Shown: positions 14,552 through 19,225 of the stretch, in pieces
Position numbering within the stretch: the first letter of the stretch is position 1
Layout: every line of letters starts with the position of its first letter
Source: a virus
Direction: 5' to 3' (one strand)
Length of the DNA stretch: 32,544 bases
Virus record (IMG/VR): IMGVR_UViG_3300035670_000843
Span: 1-32,544 of that record
Program-made: the position numbers and the translations under genes
The notes under the pieces: model-generated
What the model was told of the DNA's origin: nothing
Databases searched by the model: none
What the model saw: the letters and a program-made list of their open reading frames with translations, nothing else

Positions 14552-14940
14552 CCAATAAATCATCCTTTGACTTAGACTTCTCCTACGGTAGAAAGGGTGA
14601 GCAATTAGTAGAAGAGTTGCTTACTGAAGGCAAGAGAATAGAAGTAAAGCGAGATAGAAAGTGGCATCTCACTAACAATGTCTACATAGAAGTCGAGTGC
14701 TTCTTCACCAAAGATAACAAGTGGTCACCCTCTGGGTTGGCTGTGACTGAGGCTGAATACTGGGCTTTTGTCTTAAAGAAAACTGTTCTTATGCTACCTA
14801 CCACCGTGCTATGGCACGCCGTCAAGACTTTTGGCAGAGACATAACCTGCGAGATACCACCTAATCTTTCTCGCGGTTATCTAGTAAAGGTAGTTGATTT
14901 AATTGAAGCTACTAAACTGATGCCTGTTGAGGAAGTATGA
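14548..14940 (+). CDS. Small PD-(D/E)XK-like nuclease
   Basis: A 130-aa protein. G-R-K-G-E-Q-L-V-E-E-L-L at 14-25 gives the first Glu, and I-E-V-K-R-D at 31-36 the E-x-K pair, followed by N-V-Y-I-E-V-E, as in small phage resolvase-like nucleases. The metal Asp usually found between these motifs is not obvious, as is often so in the shortest members. ATGA overlaps join it to the sigma-like gene before and the zinc ribbon after. It is the second resolvase-type protein in this block, so the two may act on different structures. Confidence 0.65.
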   Translation: MTNKSSFDLDFSYGRKGEQLVEELLTEGKRIEVKRDRKWHLTNNVYIEVECFFTKDNKWSPSGLAVTEAEYWAFVLKKTVLMLPTTVLWHAVKTFGRDITCEIPPNLSRGYLVKVVDLIEATKLMPVEEV

Positions 14941-15110
14941 ACTACGAATACAAGTGTCCTCAATGCTCGACTATCCTCTTTGTCGAGCGTTCTATCCACG
15001 CCGAAGCCAGCACTCCCTCCTGTGCTGATTGCGGTAGCCTGACGAATAGAGTCTGGTCCTCTCCCCCTATCACCTTCCGGGGACCAGGCTTCTACTCAAG
15101 CGATAAATGA
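14937..15110 (+). CDS. FmdB-type zinc-ribbon protein
   Basis: A 57-aa protein opening with M-N-Y-E-Y-K-C-P-Q-C and a second C-A-D-C-G pair, ending in P-I-T-F-R-G-P-G-F-Y-S-S-D. Both the four-Cys ribbon and the F-R-G-x-G-F-Y end are hallmarks of the FmdB putative regulatory family, common in Actinobacteria. Start overlaps the previous stop (ATGA), with GAGGAAG before it. It is the last gene before the hairpin at 15109-15140. Confidence 0.85.
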   Translation: MNYEYKCPQCSTILFVERSIHAEASTPSCADCGSLTNRVWSSPPITFRGPGFYSSDK

Positions 15111-15140
15111 GAAAGCCCCGGGGTTAGCCGGGGCTTTCTC
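15109..15140. terminator. Hairpin terminator between convergent operons
   Basis: GAGAAAGCCCCGG (15109-15121) and CCGGGGCTTTCTC (15128-15140) make a perfect 13-bp stem with loop GGTTAG. The stem starts inside the stop codon of the FmdB gene. T-rich stretches are part of the stem on each strand, so it can act in both directions, which suits its place between the plus-strand block and the minus-strand operon. Confidence 0.85.
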
Positions 15141-15190
15141 TGTTGCTAGGTCGAAAGGGTATAAGAACCTAGCAAACTTATTCTACCACA

Positions 15191-15613
15191 TCAGTAGTGA
15201 TGGGGTCTTGCTTTATTCCAAAAAGCCCAAGCTCTACAAGGCGTGCCGTAACGATGTTCAATGTAACGCAAGCCTCTAAGAATCTGGACTCTAGGTCTTG
15301 GGTCTGTCTCTCCAAGTCGTTGAGCAATTCCGAAAGCGCTTGACTTTGGGTTCTTTGCGAGATGGTCCCACTTTGACTCAGCCATCCAGAGGTCGTGGAG
15401 GCAGAGCCATTCTCTTCCACTCCATCCCCAACCAGCCTGAGCGTAGGTCTTCCCGATACGCTTGTTCTCTTTCTTCTCATCCCAAGTCGCGTGCTTCGCT
15501 TTGATTACCAAGTCGGTTGGCATTCTCACCGGGTTCTCGGTCATCGGTTGATGGGCCCAGACTAGAGTTAGTCCTGCCAGTAATATCAACCCAAACTTTA
15601 CCCTCAGCTTCAT
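15191..15613 (-). CDS. Secreted transglycosylase-like lysin
   Basis: A 140-aa protein from the ATG at 15613; an upstream TTG at 15634 would use the ribosome-site bases as codons. Residues 1-20 are a signal peptide or anchor (F-G-L-I-L-L-A-G-L-T-L-V-W-A). The domain W-L-C-L-H-D-L-W-M-A-E-S-K-W at 69-82 holds the likely catalytic Glu79, followed by S-S-A-F-G-I-A-Q, Q-I-L-R-G-L-R-Y-I-E and G-T-P-C-R-A-W-A-F-W, the pattern of actinobacterial lysozyme/transglycosylase domains; Cys71 and Cys126 may pair. Last gene of the minus operon, far from the main endolysin: a second wall enzyme with its own export signal. Its first ~45 codons overlap the previous gene. Confidence 0.75.
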   Translation of the reverse strand: MKLRVKFGLILLAGLTLVWAHQPMTENPVRMPTDLVIKAKHATWDEKKENKRIGKTYAQAGWGWSGREWLCLHDLWMAESKWDHLAKNPKSSAFGIAQRLGETDPRPRVQILRGLRYIEHRYGTPCRAWAFWNKARPHHY

Positions 15614-15758
15614 ATCTTCTCTTCTCCTCCTCAAGTAAGCGACGATAGTCCGCCGGGTATAGCTGCGATAGTTTTACTAAGGCAGAATCTCGGGCACGTC
15701 GGTAATTACGATAGTAGACTGCTTGTTTTAGTGCAGCCATCTTCCTCTTCTCGGTCAT
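15477..15758 (-). CDS. Basic helical protein, unknown function
   Basis: A 93-aa protein. M-T-E-K-R-K-M-A-A-L-K-Q-A-V-Y-Y-R-N-Y-R-R-A-R-D and L-S-Q-L-Y-P-A-D-Y then L-E-E-E-K-R form a charged helical domain over the first ~55 residues, the part that looks conserved; the last ~40 are polar and overlap the transglycosylase start for 137 bases. The start overlaps the upstream stop by 4 bases. Basic Arg/Tyr helices could bind nucleic acid. No named family. Confidence 0.65.
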   Translation of the reverse strand: MTEKRKMAALKQAVYYRNYRRARDSALVKLSQLYPADYRRLLEEEKRRYEAEGKVWVDITGRTNSSLGPSTDDREPGENANRLGNQSEARDLG

Positions 15759-15982
15759 CCTCCTCCCCTCTCCTGCGTCAGTGCAGCCAGCACTAGTTTA
15801 GTGACATCTATTTTATCAGTAATGAGCTTGAAGTCATCCTCATTCTCTTCATCCCATACGCTGACGTATATGGACTTATCTAAGCCACGCCTGAACCAGT
15901 CGATGGCATCCCTGGCGCTCGCTCCTCCCCATTCTACTTCTCCCTTCCTATCGCAGACTTCATAGAAGTTAGTCGGTCTCAT
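15755..15982 (-). CDS. Small acidic protein, unknown function
   Basis: A 75-aa protein: N-F-Y-E-V-C-D-R-K-G-E-V-E-W at the start, A-R-D-A-I-D-W-F-R-R-G helix, then a strand pair I-Y-V-S-V-W-D-E-E-N-E-D-D-F and a final hydrophobic helix. It looks like a compact alpha/beta fold. It overlaps the upstream gene by 14 bases and the downstream gene by 4. Confidence 0.65.
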   Translation of the reverse strand: MRPTNFYEVCDRKGEVEWGGASARDAIDWFRRGLDKSIYVSVWDEENEDDFKLITDKIDVTKLVLAALTQERGGG

Positions 15983-16133
15983 CCTCTTCCCCTTCCTCTG
16001 CCGGGACCACGACTAGCGTAGCTCCCAGCTCGGTCATTACGTATCGTAGATTCTTACGTACGTTCTTTCTCTTTCCCATCTCTATCGTACCTAGTATTAG
16101 GTCGACTTGCTCCTCAGCGGTTAGCTTAGGCAT
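15969..16133 (-). CDS. 54-aa protein starting M-P-K
   Basis: ATG at 16133 with GGAGGAG upstream. M-P-K-L-T-A-E-E-Q-V-D-L-I-L-G-T, a basic middle (G-K-R-K-N-V-R-K-N), then a hydrophobic strand and an acidic end (E-E-G-E-E-D-E). Its start codon is fused to the upstream stop in the 8-mer ATGCCTAA. Function unknown. Confidence 0.6.
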   Translation of the reverse strand: MPKLTAEEQVDLILGTIEMGKRKNVRKNLRYVMTELGATLVVVPAEEGEEDETD

Positions 16134-16281
16134 TGCTCTCCTCCCCTATTGGATATAGGTATCCACCCATATCTTCAGTTAGTCCGGTATAAATTACTAT
16201 CTCGCCATCTCTCTCTTGAATGCGAGCATCGGGCAGCGTATCTAGTACCCACTGCGTTAAGTCGTTTATATTGTTATCCAT
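16126..16281 (-). CDS. 51-aa acidic protein
   Basis: ATG at 16281 with AGGAGGAG upstream. L-T-Q-W-V-L-D-T-L-P-D-A, then I-V-I-Y-T-G-L and G-G-Y-L-Y-P-I-G: a small helix-plus-strands protein. The stop/start junction with the next gene is ATGCCTAA; with the upstream gene it is ATGGATAA. Function unknown. Confidence 0.6.
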   Translation of the reverse strand: MDNNINDLTQWVLDTLPDARIQERDGEIVIYTGLTEDMGGYLYPIGEESNA

Positions 16282-16429
16282 TACTCTCCTCCTCTTCTCT
16301 CTTTATATCGTTTATTGTTCTCTCCGGCCCGTATGGACGGGCCGGTCCCTTCATATCATCATCGCACGTCTCCCCGTGCTTAACTAATAGCTCCCCGTAA
16401 TGGTCGCCGCATACGCCGCACTTAGGCAT
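16274..16429 (-). CDS. 51-aa Cys-containing protein starting M-P-K
   Basis: ATG at 16429 with GAGGAGGG upstream. M-P-K-C-G-V-C-G-D-H near the start and a lone Cys at 22 suggest a zinc knuckle (C4, C7, H10, H18, C22 as candidates). A Pro/Gly stretch follows (G-P-A-R-P-Y-G-P) and an acidic helix (K-R-E-E-E-E). Function unknown; probable nucleic-acid or protein binder. Confidence 0.6.
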   Translation of the reverse strand: MPKCGVCGDHYGELLVKHGETCDDDMKGPARPYGPERTINDIKREEEESNG

Positions 16430-16547
16430 AGTGCCATCCCTCCTCTTTAGCTCTCTCTAAGTCTCGCTCGCAATAAATAGTCCCGTGATAAGGGTAAAGA
16501 ATCGTCTCCTCCTCTTTAGCCCAGCATACTTCGCATTCTTTAGGCAT
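16422..16547 (-). CDS. 41-aa zinc-finger-like protein starting M-P-K
   Basis: ATG at 16547 after GAGGGAGA. M-P-K-E-C-E-V-C-W near the start and T-I-Y-C-E-R-D near the end give a C-x2-C plus a third Cys, with H in H-G-T. An in-frame upstream ATG at 16616 would overlap the previous gene for 70 bases and lacks a matching context. Its stop and the next start share ATGCCTAA. Confidence 0.6.
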   Translation of the reverse strand: MPKECEVCWAKEEETILYPYHGTIYCERDLERAKEEGWHYA

Positions 16548-17112
16548 TCTCTCCCTCTCTCTCGCACTCGCAGTCTGGGAAGTACTCCCCGCATCCCTTA
16601 TGGCATCCCCATTCATCTACGATGCCAGCGGTTATCGCTTCATCTAGCGTCATAGTATCCGGCAGTAATTGGATGGGATAGATGCTGAATGATGCTCCCA
16701 TCGGTTCATCGTGACTCCATCTCCTGGCAGTGAATATCCCGCCCGCTTCCACTTTCAGCTCAACGCGGAAGTCTCCATCAAAGAGGAGCGCACCCTTCAG
16801 CTCTTCCCACGTCGCTCTAATATCCTTATACCCGGAGCGGGACTGCCATCCCATACGTCTACCCTCTACGCGTAGGCGTTTAGGTTGCTCCATCTCTTTT
16901 AAGTAGTCAGAGAATAGCTCTTCCGCTGCGTAATTAGCATCGTCCCAGCATTCTCCCCCGCAACCGTAGGTTAGGTCAGTCAGTGGACCGCTGCATTCTA
17001 GGCAGCTCTCCTCCTGCGTCATATAACCAATTCCGCACGATTCGCAGTGGGTGCAGTGGCAACTACTATTTAGCTCCACTCTTCCAATTAATCTCTCTTC
17101 AGTCATAGTCAT
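16540..17112 (-). CDS. Cys-rich accessory protein, unknown function
   Basis: A 190-aa protein from the ATG at 17112, which overlaps the upstream stop (ATGA) and has GGAAGG before it. The first 60 residues hold many Cys/His: C-H-C-T-H-C-E-S-C-G, S-C-L-E-C and C-G-G-E-C, a likely pair of zinc sites. The middle (residues ~65-150) is mixed helix/strand with W-E-E-L-K-G-A-L-L, and the end has another Cys set (C-H-K-G-C-G-E-Y-F-P-D-C-E-C). Two metal-binding clusters flanking a central domain suggest a protein-protein or nucleic-acid scaffold. I do not recognise a family. Confidence 0.68.
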   Translation of the reverse strand: MTMTEERLIGRVELNSSCHCTHCESCGIGYMTQEESCLECSGPLTDLTYGCGGECWDDANYAAEELFSDYLKEMEQPKRLRVEGRRMGWQSRSGYKDIRATWEELKGALLFDGDFRVELKVEAGGIFTARRWSHDEPMGASFSIYPIQLLPDTMTLDEAITAGIVDEWGCHKGCGEYFPDCECEREGENA

Positions 17113-17264
17113 TGCTTCATTCCTTCCCATAGGCATTCCTCTAGTGTCCCCCAGCAGTAGCCATCTCCCACCCACCATAGATGGGTGGAGACTTGATAAA
17201 CTCCAATTAGTAACGCAACCGCCAGAATTGCAGCGACTATCTTTCCGCGTCGGGTAAGTCTCAT
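17109..17264 (-). CDS. 51-aa single-pass membrane protein
   Basis: From the ATG at 17264: M-R-L-T-R-R-G-K then a transmembrane segment (I-V-A-A-I-L-A-V-A-L-L-I-G-V-Y, residues 9-23), then an aromatic outside part with two Cys (G-Y-C-W-G-T-L-E-E-C). N-terminal positive charges put the short end inside. It overlaps neighbours by 4 bases on both sides. Perhaps an envelope or superinfection-exclusion factor; unproven. Confidence 0.65.
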   Translation of the reverse strand: MRLTRRGKIVAAILAVALLIGVYQVSTHLWWVGDGYCWGTLEECLWEGMKQ

Positions 17265-17977
17265 TGAGCACCATCTCTCATAGGTGCGCCGCAGATGGCG
17301 CACGGTAGATAGTCGAGCTTCAAGAGTCGCGCTCTTTCACTCATTGCATAAGGGTTATACTCGCTGGAGTATCCTCCCTCATAGGTCCATTCCCCGCCGC
17401 TCCAGTCGAATCGGTGCGGACCGTCGGAGTCGACCGCATCTCCAGTGCAGAAGATAGCGGCATTCTCCATCAGTAGGTCATACTCTTCATCCATTGAGAA
17501 GATACGTGGCGCGGTATATCCGCCGCGTACGTCAGCTCCCCCGTGAATCTGCAGCGCGACTAGTATCTCGCTTCCGGTATCATAGACGGTATATTGAATG
17601 ACTTGAGAGAGGATACTCTCGCGGTTATAGCTATTCTCAGTGAATAGGCGCTTCCACCCCATCTCTACCGGGAATGATTCCATCAGCTCTAGCCATCCGG
17701 TATCTCTCTTCCCCGCGTAATCGTTGAATTCCTCGGTCCACTCCTCGGAGTAGGTGAGCTTCTCGGTTAGATGGTGGAAGAGTGACGCGGTAGCGTCATA
17801 GTATTTAGCATCAAAGTAGGTCTGCGGTTCATTCTTGAAGTCATCGAGAGACTTCACTTGATTCCGCTGCCAGCTCCTGCCGCTCTCTCCTCCTGAGTCG
17901 AGTATATGGCGGCCCGTGTTTTCAGTGAGCATCTCATAGATGATGCGCTCGGTCCGCGTTGCGTTGATAGTGTCCAT
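17261..17977 (-). CDS. Unknown 238-aa accessory protein
   Basis: The largest gene of the minus operon, ATG at 17977 with GAAGGGGTAAAG upstream. Mixed alpha/beta, rich in Tyr, Trp, Glu and Asp: E-R-I-I-Y-E-M-L near the start, Y-F-D-A-K-Y-Y-D-A-T, W-T-E-E-F-N-D-Y in the middle, I-Q-Y-T-V-Y-D-T-G strands, and a final C-A-I-C-G-A-P that could bind zinc. No catalytic motif is evident. Acidic composition would fit a DNA-mimic or an inhibitor of a host protein, but this is only a guess. Confidence 0.68.
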   Translation of the reverse strand: MDTINATRTERIIYEMLTENTGRHILDSGGESGRSWQRNQVKSLDDFKNEPQTYFDAKYYDATASLFHHLTEKLTYSEEWTEEFNDYAGKRDTGWLELMESFPVEMGWKRLFTENSYNRESILSQVIQYTVYDTGSEILVALQIHGGADVRGGYTAPRIFSMDEEYDLLMENAAIFCTGDAVDSDGPHRFDWSGGEWTYEGGYSSEYNPYAMSERARLLKLDYLPCAICGAPMRDGAQ

Positions 17978-18029
17978 ACTTTACCCCTTCATATTCTCCC
18001 GCCGCCAGTGTTAGCGACTAGGCCATCCC

Positions 18030-18049
18030 CTACGGTATAGCAACCGTAG
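18030..18049. promoter_or_regulatory. Inverted repeat in the 17978-18064 gap
   Basis: CTACGGT (18030-18036) and ACCGTAG (18043-18049) pair perfectly around ATAGCA. The first 12 bases CTACGGTATAGC recur at 18545-18556. On the minus strand this reads GCTATACCGTAG, containing a -10-like TATACC, in front of the gene starting at 17977. Confidence 0.5.
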
Positions 18050-18064
18050 AGGAAAGTCCAGCTA

Positions 18065-18196
18065 CTAATTGCGCTCGCTATCGTGTCTATCTAGGTGACT
18101 ATCGACTAGCTGCATACTCCACTCATCGCGGCGATTCAATTCTAGGCCGCAACGTGGACACGTCCAATAGTCCCACTCTCTAGGCCGCTCGCTCAT
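18065..18196 (-). CDS. 43-aa C2H2 zinc-finger protein
   Basis: ATG at 18196 with GGGGTGGAG upstream. W-T-C-P-R-C-G-L-E-L then S-H-L-D-R-H gives C-x2-C and H-x3-H, a compact classic finger, with a basic/acidic helix between. Overlaps the upstream stop by 4 bases. Probable DNA- or protein-binding factor of the phage. Confidence 0.72.
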   Translation of the reverse strand: MSERPREWDYWTCPRCGLELNRRDEWSMQLVDSHLDRHDSERN

Positions 18197-18369
18197 TGCT
18201 CCACCCCGCAAGCTGCAAGGAATCGAGCACGGTCGAAGCGTGGGTTATCTTGCTCGAATTCATCAGCAAGTCTTCGAGCTAGGTCAGCTCCTACGGTCTC
18301 ATTGATATCGATTACTTCAGCGATGCCGGAGAAGACTCCAGCAATTAGGTTATAGTCTTTGCGTGTCAT
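18193..18369 (-). CDS. 58-aa helical protein (M-T-R-K-D-Y type)
   Basis: From the ATG at 18369, with GAGGAG upstream; an ATG at 18441 would overlap the upstream gene almost fully. M-T-R-K-D-Y-N-L-I-A-G-V-F then L-A-R-R-L-A-D-E-F and N-P-R-F-D-R-A-R-F-L-A-A-C-G form two or three helices. The C-terminal F-D-x-x-R-F-L-x-A-C-G pattern is common in small actinophage proteins. Function unknown. Confidence 0.7.
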   Translation of the reverse strand: MTRKDYNLIAGVFSGIAEVIDINETVGADLARRLADEFEQDNPRFDRARFLAACGVEQ

Positions 18370-18370
18370 A

Positions 18371-18481
18371 TTAGTTATCTCCTCGGTTGAGCTTGATGAA
18401 TAGGTCGAAGCATTCATCGCATAGAATCGTCTCGGAATCAATTCTCACTTTACCGAGCTCCTGGCAGTTATTGCAGTCCAT
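18371..18481 (-). CDS. 36-aa zinc-finger protein
   Basis: ATG at 18481 with AGGAG 8 bases upstream. Two C-x2-C pairs (C-N-N-C near 3-6 and C-D-E-C near 21-24) make a minimal four-Cys zinc site. It is the first gene of the minus operon, right after the candidate promoter. Confidence 0.62.
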   Translation of the reverse strand: MDCNNCQELGKVRIDSETILCDECFDLFIKLNRGDN

Positions 18482-18548
18482 CTGATTTATCTCCTCTTGG
18501 GTTCATCTGGTCCGGTCGGGCCAGTAGCTGCACTATGCCAGACGCTAC

Positions 18549-18576
18549 GGTATAGCGCAAGTTATAGCGATAACAA
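18549..18576 (-). promoter_or_regulatory. Candidate promoter of the minus operon
   Basis: Reading leftward, TTGTTA (18571-18576) and TATACC (18549-18554) are separated by 16 bases, a weak sigma-70-type pair ~70 bases before the first minus gene. GTTAT/ATAAC (18561-18574), a short palindrome, lies between the boxes and could be an operator. Confidence 0.35.
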
Positions 18577-18667
18577 TTAGGTAACGATTAGCTGAGTGAA
18601 TGCTGGGAGGAATGGGCCGGAATAGCTGGGGATAAGTAGTTGAAGATTCAACAATTCCGGGGAGAGT

Positions 18668-18697
18668 AAGTTACTGGCCGGGGTGAATGAGTAACTT
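18668..18697 (+). promoter_or_regulatory. Hairpin holding a ribosome site and start codon
   Basis: AAGTTACT (18668-18675) and AGTAACTT (18690-18697) pair perfectly; the 14-base loop holds GGGGTGA and the ATG at 18687. Folding would affect translation of the short gene that follows. Confidence 0.5.
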
Positions 18698-18938
18698 GTT
18701 AGCTGCACTGGAAAGACTTATTGGATGCAGTCGGGGGATGGGGGAGACTGCCGGAGCGGTAGCCAGCCCCTCTTTACTTCCTACCGGAACCAAAGCCGGG
18801 GCAGGGGTGGGGGTCTGCCCCGTAACCGGCCAGCACGGACCCGGGTATGTTGAATCCGGGGCCGTGTGGGTGTACACTCCCTCACAAAATATTTCTCCTA
18901 AAGTGAAACATTTGTTCGGTCGTATAGCGGTTATATAG
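18687..18938 (+). CDS. Possible small gene in the control region
   Basis: An 83-aa frame with GGGG before its ATG: L-L-A-A-L-E-R-L-I-G-C at the start, a Gly/Ala/Pro stretch, then C-P-V-T-G-Q-H-G-P-G-Y-V-E-S-G-A-V-W-V-Y. The region is far more GC-rich than its surroundings and a 68-aa frame runs the other way, so this could be non-coding. If it is not a gene, 18482-19225 is a 744-base gap holding only the palindromes listed here. Confidence 0.35.
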   Translation: MSNLLAALERLIGCSRGMGETAGAVASPSLLPTGTKAGAGVGVCPVTGQHGPGYVESGAVWVYTPSQNISPKVKHLFGRIAVI

Positions 18939-18944
18939 CTATAT
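18933..18944. repeat. 12-bp AT palindrome
   Basis: ATATAGCTATAT is a perfect palindrome one base upstream of the TGTGA-N6-TCACA site. It could be part of the same operator or an open-complex-prone stretch. Confidence 0.5.
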
Positions 18945-18945
18945 C

Positions 18946-18961
18946 TGTGACGTTAGTCACA
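18946..18961. promoter_or_regulatory. CRP/GlxR-family operator-like palindrome
   Basis: TGTGACGTTAGTCACA is a perfect inverted repeat matching the TGTGA-N6-TCACA consensus of CRP-type regulators, including GlxR of Actinobacteria. A -10-like TATAAA begins 3 bases downstream (18964-18969), so a bound protein would sit over the -35/-10 area and probably repress rightward transcription. Confidence 0.6.
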
Positions 18962-18963
18962 TC

Positions 18964-18969
18964 TATAAA
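18964..18969 (+). promoter_or_regulatory. Candidate -10 box (TATAAA)
   Basis: TATAAA followed by G lies just right of the CRP-like site. No good -35 is seen 17 bases upstream (ATATCT), which would fit a regulated promoter. It points toward the terminase gene at 19226. Confidence 0.4.
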
Positions 18970-18985
18970 GATTTTTCGGCAGAAT

Positions 18986-19024
18986 GCGGGAAATGCTCTA
19001 AATTTCCCGCCTACTATACAGTAG
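18986..19024. promoter_or_regulatory. 9-bp inverted repeat plus adjoining palindrome
   Basis: GCGGGAAAT (18986-18994) and ATTTCCCGC (19002-19010) pair perfectly around GCTCTAA. Directly next, CTACT/AGTAG (19011-19024) pairs around ATAC and contains TATACA, a -10-like box. Likely an operator over a second promoter. Confidence 0.55.
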
Positions 19025-19027
19025 GGA

Positions 19028-19054
19028 GCAAATGCGGCAGGCAATGGCATTTGC
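19028..19054. repeat. 8-bp inverted repeat
   Basis: GCAAATGC (19028-19035) and GCATTTGC (19047-19054) pair perfectly around an 11-base loop. Part of the palindrome-rich stretch before the terminase gene; leader RNA structure or protein site. Confidence 0.5.
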
Positions 19055-19111
19055 GACCGTTGACGGTAGGGCTACGCTGGCGCTACGCCCCCTAGGGCGG
19101 AGAGCCGACCT

Positions 19112-19185
19112 ACCCCTCACGTCGCTGTGGCTCGCTCGGGAGTTTGACCCGAGAGAGGCGCGAGCGACGCCTCTTTTAGTGGGGT
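19112..19185. other. Long nested hairpin before the terminase gene
   Basis: Three nested pairings: ACCCC/GGGGT (19112-19116, 19181-19185), CGTCGCT/AGCGACG (19120-19126, 19163-19169) and CTCGGG/CCCGAG (19135-19140, 19148-19153). CTCTTTT follows the middle stem, so it may act as a terminator or attenuator for rightward leader RNA. A packaging (cos/pac) role is also possible from its place beside the terminase. Confidence 0.45.
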
Positions 19186-19225
19186 GTAATCTATCGATTA
19201 ACCCGCCGATAATTTTAGGAGCCTG

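Noticed and set aside
15178-15480. 100-aa minus-strand frame overlapping the transglycosylase
   Set aside because: Its latter half looks protein-like (helical, E/L-rich), but it lies almost fully inside a gene with a clear enzyme pattern in another frame and has no distinct ribosome site. It might be an overprinted gene; ribosome profiling could tell.
16149-16400. Plus-strand 83-aa frame in the accessory operon
   Set aside because: It is the complement of three overlapping minus-strand genes with ribosome sites; Ser/Leu-rich translation of purine-rich opposite-strand signals.
18671-18877. Minus-strand frame opposite the 18687 frame
   Set aside because: Pro/Ala-rich mirror of the GC-rich stretch, no ribosome site; the plus frame is the better of two weak candidates.
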